From contig OZ034968.1 of NCBI GenBank assembly GCA_964030785.1, forward strand, positions 26,368,186 to 26,432,185: a DNA stretch of 64,000 nucleotides. The letters run 5' to 3'. Each line of letters opens with the position of its first letter. Within the stretch, counting starts at the first letter, position 1. The DNA is from Siderastrea siderea. Lineage: Eukaryota; Cnidaria; Anthozoa; Scleractinia; Rhizangiidae. Below the pieces are notes generated by a model, which did not search any database, was not told where the DNA came from, and was given only the letters and a program-made list of their open reading frames with translations. The position numbers were made by a program, and so were the translations under genes. Shown here in pieces: positions 33,683 through 43,900 of this stretch.

Positions 33683-36235
33683 CATGCTAGCCCAATTGCC
33701 GAAAAGTGATAACACTGTTAGAATTTGCGGTGATTATAAGGCGACTATCAATCAGTCAGTTGAAGATGAGCAATACGTCCTGCCCACTACTCAAGATTTA
33801 TATACTGCACTAGTTGGTTCTAAGGTATTTAGTAAGCTTGATCTGTCACATGCCTATGCTCAGCTGAATGTTGACAAAGAAAGTCAAGAATACTTGACCA
33901 TCCCTACTCACAAAGGTCTGTATTCCTACTTAAAGTTACCCTATGGTGTTAAGTCATCCCCAAAAATATTTCAGGGAAAAATAGATCAAATTCTTCAAGG
34001 AATTGAAAAATGTGTATGCAAACAAGATGACATTTTAATAGGAGGAATTGACTGGCAAGAGAATCTTAGGATACTCGAGGAAGTATTAGACAGGCTACAC
34101 AAATATAATTTGCATTTGTAGTTGCCCAAATGTAAATTTTTGAGGCCTGAAGTGGTTTATCTAGGCCTGAGAATAAGCGCTGAAGGTTTGCAACCAGTGG
34201 AGGAGAAGATTGCTGCAGTGAAGAGAGCTCCATCCCCACGCAATGTTAGTGAACTAAGATCTTTCTTGGGAATGGTTCAGTATTATCATTCCTTCTTGCC
34301 AGGGCTAGCTACAACATTAGCACCTTTACATAGGCTTCTGCAGAAAAATGTTCAGTGGGAATGGACGAAGGACTGTCAGGAGGCTTTTGAAGCCTGCAAG
34401 GAGGGCCTTACCAGTGATTCACTGTTGGTTCACTATGACCTGAATCGTGAACTCAGGCTAGCTTGTGATGCATCCAGTTATGGTTTGGGAGCAGTACTTA
34501 GTCATGTGATGGACGATGGTCAAGAAAGGCCTTTAGCTTATGCTTCATGCACACTAAGTTCAAGTGAGAGAAATTATGCCCAGATAGAACACGAGACTTT
34601 GTCTGTTATATATGGGGTTAAGAAATTTCATCAGTTTCTATATGGACGAAAGTTCACACTAGTAACTGATCACCAGCCATTGGTAGCTCTTTTGGGCCCA
34701 AAGGCCGCAATTCCCACGCTGGCCGCTGCCCGTATGCAGCGCTGGGCTCTGGTCCTTTCAGCTTACGACTATCAAATAGAATACAGGAGATCTGAAAAGC
34801 ACAGCAACTGTGATGCACTCTCCAGGTTACCCCATGAAGATTCCAAGATAGGCAGGGAAAGTGAAGTCTATAGTGTTAGTGCTATTGATAAGGACTTCCC
34901 TATAACCGCAAAGGATATTGGGAAGGCCACATTACTGGACCCAGTACTTAGTAAAGCACTTGAACTGGTCATGACAGGGTGGCCAGAAGAATGTAATCAG
35001 GAGGATCTAAAACCCTATTACACTCGTAGACATGAGCTCTCTTGTGAACAGAATTGCATTCTGTGGGGCTCCAGGGTAATCATTCCCCAAGTGTTTAGAG
35101 AGAAGATGTTAAAGGAATTACATTGGGAACATCCTGGCACTTGTGCAATGAAAGCAATAGCTCGTACCTGCGTGTGGTGCCCAAAGATGGATGAAGAAAT
35201 TGAGAGAGAAATAAAATTATGCACAGTTTGTCAGAATGTAAGGAGCTCTCCGCCTAGTGCACCCCTGATACCGTGGAAATGGGCCACGCGACCTTTCCAG
35301 CGCATTCACACTGATGTTTGTAAACAGGACAGTGACTACTTTCTTGTAGTGGTTGATAGCCATTCAAAATTACCACAATTACCGCAGGGAACACCATAAA
35401 TGAGCTGCGTCTCATATTTGCCCAACACGGTTTGCCCGAGGAAGTGGTATCTGATAACGGACCACAGTTCGTTTCAACCGAATTTGCTGAGTTTATGAAC
35501 AAAAATGGCATCAAACACACCTTAGTTCCCCCTTACCACCCACAATCAAATGGCGCGGCCGAAAGGTCAGTCAGAGTAGTGAAGGAGGCACTAGTCAAAC
35601 AGGTCTTAGAAGGCAACAAGAGTAGGTCTATGAAACATAGACTAGCAGATTTCCTGTTAAGATATCGCACCACCCCACACAGCACCACAGGTGCCGCGCC
35701 AGCTGAGTTGTTAATGAGACGTCGCCTGCGTACGCGTTTAAGTCTAGTGAAACCCGATCTAGCCCAAGTAGTAGAAAGTAAACAGAATAAACAGAAGGAA
35801 TACAACGATTTGAAGTGTCATAAAGAAAGGTTGTTTTCAGAGAATGATATAGTTCGGGATAGAAACACGCAAGCCAACAGCAACACTGAACGGTGGATCA
35901 TAGGAAAAGTATTAAAGGTTTGCGGACCTAGAACTTATCTGGTTAGGACTGGACATAAAACTAGGTATGTTCACGCTGACCATTTGATTAGAGCATATGA
36001 TAAAGTGCCAAATGAGACTAGTAAGGTGGACATATGTGTCCCCGAGTTATGTGAGCAATCTAGCCTAATTGAAGATGTTAGCCCGGTTTCAAACAGTGTA
36101 CCGCAGCCGCCAGTTATTGTCACAGATGAAAAGGTTGAGCCCAGCCTTAATCAAGAGAGTGTAAACACATCATCACCAGTAGTTTTGAGGCGATCACAGA
36201 GAACCAGGAACCCAGTTGACCGGCTTACTCTATAG
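33683..36235 (+). pseudogene. pol: Gypsy reverse transcriptase (rest), RNase H and integrase, broken
   Basis: 33683-34121 is the RT palm/fingers (FSKLDLSHAY, LPYGVKSSPKIFQ). The YxDD catalytic box reads KQDD, so its tyrosine is replaced. An in-frame TAG at 34119-34121 stops it, and homology continues at once (PKCKF) through the RNase H domain (LACDASSYGLGAVL, VTDHQPL) into the integrase zinc-binding region (CTVC) and the start of the integrase core (FLVVVDSHSK). A deletion/frameshift near 35370-35400 leads to the frame 35432-36235, which has DNGPQF and NGAAERSVR (the second Asp and the Glu of the DDE triad) and an integrase C-terminal region. Polymerase and integrase copy and insert the element; as read this copy cannot. 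Confidence 0.9.
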
Positions 36236-36303
36236 TTGATATTTGTGCTAATGTTTCTGTTACCTCATTTTGTATTTAACATCTCATCCCTGAGGGGAAG
36301 CAG

Positions 36304-36444
36304 TGTAATATATTTAGTACCATAATCCTCTGGTAACTGTGTATTTACCCAGAATGCTTAAGAAGAATAAAGTTGTGTTGAGAACCGCCATGATATGTCT
36401 GACCTCGTGTTTTGCTAAGTCGAATTAGCTGACGATATATCACA
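36304..36444 (+). repeat. 3' LTR of the Gypsy element
   Basis: Matches the 5' LTR over 141 bases apart from about three substitutions near 36380-36390. It is preceded by a purine-rich polypurine-tract candidate (GAGGGGAAGCAG, about 36292-36303) and followed by the ACACC target duplication. Confidence 0.93.
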
Positions 36445-36449
36445 ACACC

Positions 36450-38019
36450 TAAGTAACTAACTTGCTGCTCAACCAGTCTAACCAACCGGATGCTGGGGGA
36501 GCAGATTTGGGTTGATCGTGCTCGAAACTCGCGTGACCTTTGCATAACCACCCGTCGGCTTATTGCTCGGGCAACAAAGCTTAGAAATTAAATAGTATCA
36601 TGCAGTTGGGGCAGGAAAATTTCTTTGCTCGTAATGTGCAGTTGTAAACGAAGTGCCTCCGATTTCCCTTGTTCTGACGAATTCAAGCGAACTCTTAGCC
36701 AAGGAACATGTAGCTGTGCCGAGTTCGTGTCGTTTATAATTGAGGATCAGAAAGCTCATACGATTTGATTCGTTAAATATTTGTTTTCTAATTGTGAGCT
36801 CCTTTCTTTTTGCTACATTACTACAAGGAATTTGACTTATTAGCTACTGAAAATAAAGTGTGTGTAATTTAACAGATATGCATGTATTTAGATGAAGCAA
36901 ATAACGGCGAATCCTGTCTTATAACAGTTATAAAGCAGCCCCAAAAGCTGAATGACGCTAAATATACCTCCGGTTTCAAAATATACAATGAATTTGGAGA
37001 ATTTTGACACCAAATTTGCCAGGGCGGAATTGCTAAGATTTTCTCGGTAAATTAATTGAAGTTTTGTCTTTCGTGGCGAAAGTATTCTCCTCGTTAACCA
37101 TTCAGTTTGCCGCAGGCCAACCGCGGAACTGAAATGGGCAGAAACCTTTATCTCTGAACACCATCGCTGTCTCAAACCAGTTCCAAGGGAGCCAAGAAAA
37201 CATGTAAGTCAATATTTGGCAATAAAACCAGCATGTTAGCGTAATTTTGTGTTCGTGCTGATCGAAAACAGTTTATCCTTTATGTGTTCTTGACCTTGCG
37301 TGACGTCTTGTAATTTTCTGTAACGTAATAATCTTTAAACTCTTTCAGCCGTTTCGACTCTCGATTAAGTGTGGAAATTTATTCCTAATTTTGTTTAGTT
37401 AAAGCATCATTTCCACCCTTGTTGAGGTTTTGTTGTTGAATCGGAGTATAAAATGTTTATTCCAAGGGGAAGAGAGTTTGATGTATCATGATTATGTTCT
37501 CCTTTATGAGCTTATCGCGTGGTTAGTTTTCAAATGACGGGAAATTTTTCTTTACTGTCTTGATTCTGGCTTGACTTAAGAGCGAGTGCGAAGTTTTGTA
37601 TCACCTGACAATCAACCATTTGCTTAGCCCTTTTTCTCAATTCATGGGAAAAGATTGAACTCGAGTCAATCTCTTTTCTTTCAACTTTTATTCGTAGCAA
37701 TATATTTTATAAGAACCTTTTTTTTTTAACGTTGATGCTGAAATTGAGCCAGATTTTAAGAACATACTAAGAACGTACCCAAGCTGAGACTAAGAAACAA
37801 AGCAGTAGTTTCATTCAGTTCTGCCGAGAGATTCGTTTTTACATCGAGTTAAAAACACATCGTAACAACATGATTTCTATCGAGTCACATTTTCTTTTTT
37901 TTTTATTGTAGAGCTCAGACTATCTTTTCTTGTCATTCTCAGCTGTGAAAGAGTAATAAAGTGAATTTTGAAATTATGAATATATGAAACTCATATATTT
38001 GAACTGCGGAATGAAGAAA
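36450..38019. other. Intergenic, no gene recognised
   Basis: Only short open frames without similarity or splice context. AT-rich, no repeat structure seen. Confidence 0.45.
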
Positions 38020-38091
38020 TAAGTGTAAAGAAGATCCTCGCAGTTATTAACGCAACTTATGCAGTTGCGAAAAGAAAGCCTGAAAAAATCA

Positions 38092-38162
38092 GGCTTGCCG
38101 GGATTCGAACCCTGACCTCTGCGATACCGGTGCAGCGCTCTAACCAATTGAGCTAACAAGCC
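38092..38162 (-). tRNA. tRNA-like sequence, anticodon position GGT (Thr-like), probably a pseudogene
   Basis: 71 bases fold as acceptor GGCTTGT/GCAAGCC, D-arm GCTC...GAGC, anticodon stem CTGCA/CGCAG and TTCGAAT T-loop. Both internal promoter boxes are present (TTAGCTCAATTGG, GGTTCGAATCC). Odd points: position 33 is C instead of T, the anticodon stem has an A-C mismatch, and the T-stem is one base short. These argue for a tRNA-derived repeat. Confidence 0.5.
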
Positions 38163-38200
38163 AACTGGGAGCCAACCAATTTAATGACCAGCTCCCAGTT

Positions 38201-38271
38201 GGCTTGTTAGCTCAATTGGTTAGAGCGCTGCACCGGTATCGCAGAGGTCAGGGTTCGAATCCCGGCAAGCC
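38201..38271 (+). tRNA. tRNA-like sequence, inverted twin of the one at 38092
   Basis: Identical in sequence to its twin on the other strand, facing away from it across the centre of the palindrome. It has the same irregular position 33 and short T-stem, followed by GATTTTTT. Confidence 0.5.
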
Positions 38272-38766
38272 TGATTTTTTCAGGCTTTCTTTTGGCAACT
38301 GCATAAGTTGCGTTAATAACTGCGAGGATCTTCTTTACACTTATAGTGAATTTTGCTGAGAAGAAAAAAATATATACAACAACAGCATGTATGTGAAAAG
38401 AAATTTGACATGATACAGCGCACAAATGGGCGTTTTAAGGTTTCCTGGTCACGTTTATATCGGTTTTCTGAAATTCTAAGAACGTTTCAGGTTCAAAACG
38501 TGAAAAAAGTTAAAACATTCAGTTTTGCTTCAGCCTCAGCCGCAAAATTAGACGTTCTTAAAGAAAAAAGAGTGTAAACAACTTACATCACATATTTTGC
38601 CCGAGCTAAAACCACTGAAACCAGTCAGGGGCTCTTGTTTAACGTTGAAATATGCACTCTTGAATAGGAAGTGTTGCGATCCTAATTTTGCTGACTGTTA
38701 ATATAATTATCTTCACAGTTGCCAATGGGCAAAATAGACCTCAAAATATACTTTGAATGGCTGTGT

Positions 38767-39637
38767 GACCGTTTGTAGTTTCAAAATCATAAGGGAATGT
38801 ATGGGAAAACCGAAAGGTTTCTAACAACGTGAAATCTTGTACGGAATACTTACATTTAAGATTAAAATAAACGTTACTTACCTCAATCGTTGTGTTTTGT
38901 CGTCATTGTGCCACTAGACGGCGAATGATATATCTTATTAGATGTTTCGGTGTGAAGTGTCGCCGTATATTTTTACGAGTTGTGCTGTATTTTGACGAGC
39001 CCACAGGGCGAGTCAAAATACAAACAACGTGTTAAATTATATAGAGGATATTACACGGCGGCGCGAAGATATGAATTTTATTTCGCAATTTTTGCACAAT
39101 CAAAGGTGTAAAAGCGGGAAATGACGTGATCGATATCCTTACTGGTGAGGATATGGAAAATACGCTACTCAAGTCCCGGATGTAGTTTGGCATGAACTTT
39201 ACGAGTGGTCTATTTTCCATCCACTAAAATACCCTCGTCTATATAATAAACGGCGATACTTCACACCAAAACCGATCTAATAAGAGATCTATTATCCTAC
39301 TTAACCTTTTTCAACAACTTGAAAGAAAACTACACGCACGGTACCGTACAATAACCAACTGTACAATATCGTGGCACATTTGTACTCGTTTCGCGCGCTT
39401 TCTGTACAATGATTACTACAATTGAATAATAATAGCGATTTCCAGGGTTTAGCGATGCGATCAACTTAAACATTCGCCGTTTAAGCCAGGCACAATGACA
39501 ACAAAACGCAACGATTGCGACTAGATTACTTTATTTCGAACTCAAAAGTAAATAATTCCTCGCAATATTCCACGTTGTTAGAAACGTTTCCGTTTTCCCC
39601 CACATTCCCTTATAATTTCGAAACTACAAACAGTTGG
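38767..39637. repeat. Nested inverted repeats: MITEs within a MITE
   Basis: Outer arms about 38767-38935 and 39470-39637 (TAGTTTCAAAATCATAAGGG and its partner CCTTATAATTTCGAAACTA). Inside are inverted 33-bp ends CTTATTAGATGTTTCGGTGT (about 38935) and ACACCAAAACCGATCTAATA (about 39262). Innermost is a TTACACGG-family copy (39041-39243). The arms are roughly 75-80% alike, so the outer element is old. Confidence 0.65.
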
Positions 39638-40029
39638 TTCGTGTACTTTCCCTGTAAGAAAATGTTTGACTGGTGTGTGCTGTTGTAAGTGAGCGATGAG
39701 AGGAAACTTAAAATTAATTCTTTCACAGGTCACAACTTAATAAAAATTCAACGATAATTAACAATAGTAGCATTGACAATGATAGTCTATAATAGTATAA
39801 TGTAGTAGTTTTAACAATAAGATAAGGTCCGGAGCACTGTGTGTAATTGCTTTCATTTTTAAAAATCTCTTACACACCGACCGGTGTTGACATTTAGAGA
39901 CGCGTGACAACATTTCGTGACTTTGTACTGATTGTCCCATAACTCACTTTCAGTCGGATATTTCGCGGCTGGCGTTTTCATAAAGAGTTACTTGTTAATT
40001 GTTGCGTCCGCTCTGTGACAACACACCAA

Positions 40030-40930
40030 CATCAGTTTTATGATCAATATACGCAATCAAACCTTGTCGACAGTTCCGAGACATGGCCTACATTTCTAAG
40101 AAACCTGCCTATTATGCTCACATGTCTGCTTGGATGCGCTCAAACTAGTTTATTGTGTTTCTTATCTCGTCGGTTCCAAGAATTCGGTTGATTTGGCTTG
40201 ATTATTCCTAGAATTACTCGAGTGGCTCTGATCATGCGCCTGCGGCAATTGTTTTGACAAATTGCTTTGCTAAAATACAAAATGGTTCTAAATTAAAGAT
40301 GCCTCGTGTAATTTTCGTTTTTTAAATAAGTTTAAAATAATTTAATTGTAAGGTAAGGCTTAACACTAGAGGTAATTTATCAAAAAAGGAATCATCGGAA
40401 TTGTTGGTAAGCTACAAAACCAGCTAGCCAACTGTTTCCTCGGGCGTCGAAACTGTGTTCGTGTTCTCCGTGTATTAGACTGACTTTAGTTTTATAGTCG
40501 ATCAGAACTCAACCAATACGTATTGTTTATACAGTGCTGAGACATGGTGTATGTTTCTAAAGAAACCTGTGTATTGTGCTAATGGTTTTGACTGAGTGCA
40601 CTCGAAAGACAGTTGCTTGTATTGGGTTTCTAAATCTCGTGAGTTCCGAGAATTCGGTCAGCTTCCTAGAATACTATATTGATTCTGAGCATGCGCATGC
40701 GGAAATTGTTTTGACATTTGCTTGCCAAAATACACAGAGGTCGCAAATTTAACATATCTCAATGTTATTTCGTTTCAAAATAAGTTCAACTCCAAGGGAA
40801 GACTTATCATTGTAGGCAAGAGAAGATGAAGAAATGAAACATTACAGTTGTCGCTAAACTGCAGAAAAAGCAAACGATCCAACTGTTTCCTTGGACGTCG
40901 AACTGGGTTCGTGTGTTAGTATGGCAAATC
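40030..40930. repeat. Tandem duplication of the region upstream of the polymerase gene
   Basis: About 40030-40480 and 40490-40930 align in direct orientation (GAGACATGG, TTCTAA.GAAACCTG, GAGCATGCGCATGCGG or its variant, CAACTGTTTCCT). Copy 2 runs into the start codon at 40921; in copy 1 the matching place has lost the ATG. Copy 1 is therefore probably a duplicated promoter/5' leader region. Confidence 0.75.
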
Positions 40931-43900
40931 GTCGACATCAAGCCGCGAGGCAAAAATTTCCATCTAAACCGAAAGAAATTGCTCTGAACATAAATATTTG
41001 GGCAAACCGCCTTCCGTTAAGCAGAGATGGAAATCGAAACCGCCTTGAAGATTTTAAGCATATTCTTGGTCGAGCTCACAATTTTCGAGTGGCTACAGCT
41101 CATGAACCGGTGAACACGGGAAATGCCCGTAACATGAAAATAACCTTAAAGACGACGAAATACGGAAAAGCCGGATTTTTTGAGAATCTCAGGCGAGATT
41201 GGTGTTGCTCCATTTGTAGTTCTGGTGATCCGTTTTGGTTGGAATCGGCTGAAATCCCCAGAGATACGTTCAAATACAAATTTGAAGACACAAGGCAAGT
41301 GTTGCAAGCTACTTCCTTCAGTTTAGGAAGTTTCTATGATCGTGGAACCTATATAAAGCATTGGAGCAGCGAAGACAATGCCTCGCTCATTGAAGACGGA
41401 AACATTCAAATCGAATTCGAGCACGATACGAAAATTCTTGCCATTACATATTTCAAGAGTGGAATGCCAGAGGGATTTAAGGAAGTTCGAATTGAGATGG
41501 AATATAGGCAGCTGGAAAATTATGTCGTTACAGACGAGAACACCACCCGAGGAACCATCAACTTTTATTTCCCGCTTCAGTGGCCACCGAAAGTATTTGA
41601 AGGTAAACAAAAAACTTGCTTTTTAAAAAGCTTTTCCTTGGTACACATACTTATACTCATGTATTGACAAGTTAGCTCTAACTTTCCAGTCTGTGGATAA
41701 CAACAAGAACCCTAAAGTGTGGCCATTCAAATGACAGCTACTTGGAAGTACTTTCCTGTAATGTTGTCTATTATGCCCTACAGTATTGTTTACCTTTTAA
41801 ATCTGTGGACGAAATCCTTGTGTCACTATTCAGTTGCAAGCGAATGAGCAATCCTGTGGACCTGTTTATGGCGCTGTTAAAGACCATACCAATCCCATCT
41901 CCTAGGTCAAATAGAAAACGATCGTCGTGCCAAAATGTTTTTTTGTGAGGAACCGCTCATTTATAAGCAGGTTTTTTGGTATGGAAGTATTTAAAAAATT
42001 ACTCTGGGGACTATCAGCCACGTTCAATATATGTATGGCAAAGAAACGAACAAAAACTGGCAAAGACAATAATTTACCCAAAAAAATTAGAATAACTTGC
42101 TTCCATAATTTTCTCAGGAAATTTATCGAGCACTGTCCTTTAACTATTATCACTTCAATTAGCCAACGTCGTTTAAAATTATCGAAACTGAAAAAAAGAG
42201 ATAAGTTTGCAATCCGTTTCATCCTTATAGAGAATGATATGTGGGTATCGTTTTATACCAGTGTTATTAACTGAACCAGTATATATGCGTTTTATACTCT
42301 TCGCTTTTTTCAAATTAATCGTTATTTTCAACAGTTAAGAACAATTCTCTCTAGAATCAGACAAAGTGGGAAATGAAAAAATTTGACCCCCCCCAACTTA
42401 AATTTGTATGCAAGTAGATATCCAGGGGGGAGTTCGAAAATGGCCGTTATTGAGGTCATAACTAAATTGTTGCCATGGTAACAGCGAATGTTTGTTGACG
42501 CCCGAGAACCAAATTTTGAACTCACAAACTGTTGTGAAAACTGCAAAATTTAAAACGTTATTTCTCAAGTTTATTAAAACACTACACCTCGAGACTTGGA
42601 ACAAAAGTAAAACCACGATTCTAGTTTCTTTACACGTATATGGCTTTTCATTACATTTATCGCAAACAAAATAAACGGCGAATTAACTACACCGTGTCTC
42701 GGCCATTTTAATTCGTGAGTAAAACAAGCAGTACATTTCTTTTAATATCTCCAAAAGTACATCAGTTCTAGAATTGAAACTGCATGGATAGCTTACAACA
42801 GACATTGTAGTTACTAAATCTGTAAAATTCTCAGCGGGACGGGCTTATTTTGTTTTCATGGCAATCAACCAAGAAACCATAAAAATGAGATTTTTAAATT
42901 TTGTCAAAATTATAATTCCGTAAATTTGCTGGAAAAATCGGAAGAAAGCTGAAACGACCTTGAGATTTAAAGAAAATTGTCTGTTAAGTAATTCTCTGAT
43001 AAAAACAACCGTTCATAAACCGTATTTTTGGAAACAATTTGAATCGAAGTACAGCTTACTTGACGGCTTTGTTCATTTCTCCACTTTTCGACTCACGTTG
43101 AGCGAGTTGGTTCTTTCTGTACAGCACTCGCATTGTTTGAAAATCCACTGTTCTGAACCTTTTCTTTCAACTGGTAGTGTTATTTATCCCCGGCAGTAGT
43201 CCATCCCCTTATTTAAGCCCACTGAAATCAGGTTTGGTGGCACTGTCGGCAGAAATAAGCCAACATGGAGTTCAGTCAGTGGAGGTACATTTCCACCGTA
43301 GCCTTTCGCTCTACTTTTCGATCAGACGTCACCATACGCTCCAAAAGATGGAAAGATGCCTCCTTTCAACTACGATTCCATTTAGCCAAGCATTTCACTC
43401 CAACTTACGGTGTAAAAACTGCGGACAACAACTTTCTTCGAAGTGGAACAGACAATAACATACACCGTGGGACGTTACCGGTCAGCGGTGTTTACTTGAA
43501 CAACTTTCCCTTCATAATTTGCCTAACACCGGGTCCTTTATATGCTGTTGATACGACATTCAAAGCAATTCAGAAAGCCAGCAATTTCCTTTTATTAGAT
43601 TCTGTTTTTCCACTTGCTCTCTAGTCCTGGTCCATTCACAGTAGGATTAACAGTTTCTGATAGAACAAATGTACAGTGCGTTTTCCAGCGCTCACACCAT
43701 TTTCGTAGCCTGCGTCGCAGACGTAATATAACGCCGGTTAAATTTCGTCTGCAACGCAGGCTACATATTCGCCGCGAAAATAAAGCGGCTTTCACACGTC
43801 AAAATAATGTTGGCCAACATTAGTTTGATGTTTGAAGAACGTTTAACACTGCTAACACAAGTCAACAATTAACAATACATCGGTAAACTTAATAAGGAAT

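Larger units (their letters stand above)
5285..36449 (+). mobile_element. Ty3/Gypsy LTR retrotransposon, split by a 26.7-kb nested insertion
   Basis: LTRs at 5290-5430 and 36304-36444 are both 141 bp, begin TG and end CA, and differ at about three positions. The five bases ACACC sit directly before the left LTR (5285-5289) and directly after the right LTR (36445-36449), which shows one insertion event. Gag, protease and the start of reverse transcriptase lie at 5519-6971. The rest of reverse transcriptase, RNase H and integrase lie at 33683-36235. Without the insert the element is about 4.4 kb, a normal size for a Gypsy element with no envelope gene. Several frame breaks make it non-functional as read. 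Confidence 0.92.
38020..38342. repeat. Near-perfect 323-bp palindrome containing two tRNA-like sequences
   Basis: Arms of about 150 bp are inverted copies that start TAAGTGTAAAGAAGATCCTC and meet around a ~20-bp spacer (38171-38190). Each arm contains a full tRNA-like sequence plus the following CCTGATTTTTTCAGG tail, a T-run that could end polymerase III transcription. Confidence 0.9.

Noticed and set aside
34119..34121. Programmed stop readthrough in the Gypsy pol
   Set aside because: Position inside the RT domain, together with other frame breaks, makes a plain nonsense mutation more likely than regulated readthrough.
35533..35805. Minus-strand frames over the Gypsy integrase
   Set aside because: Shadows of the integrase coding strand, with no independent support.
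38092..38271. Two functional tRNA-Thr genes
   Set aside because: C at position 33, a mismatch in the anticodon stem and a short T-stem argue against function, so they are listed only as tRNA-like.
40891..40920. RdRP start upstream of 40921
   Set aside because: The open frame goes further upstream, but there is no ATG there; the ATG at 40921 has a good context.
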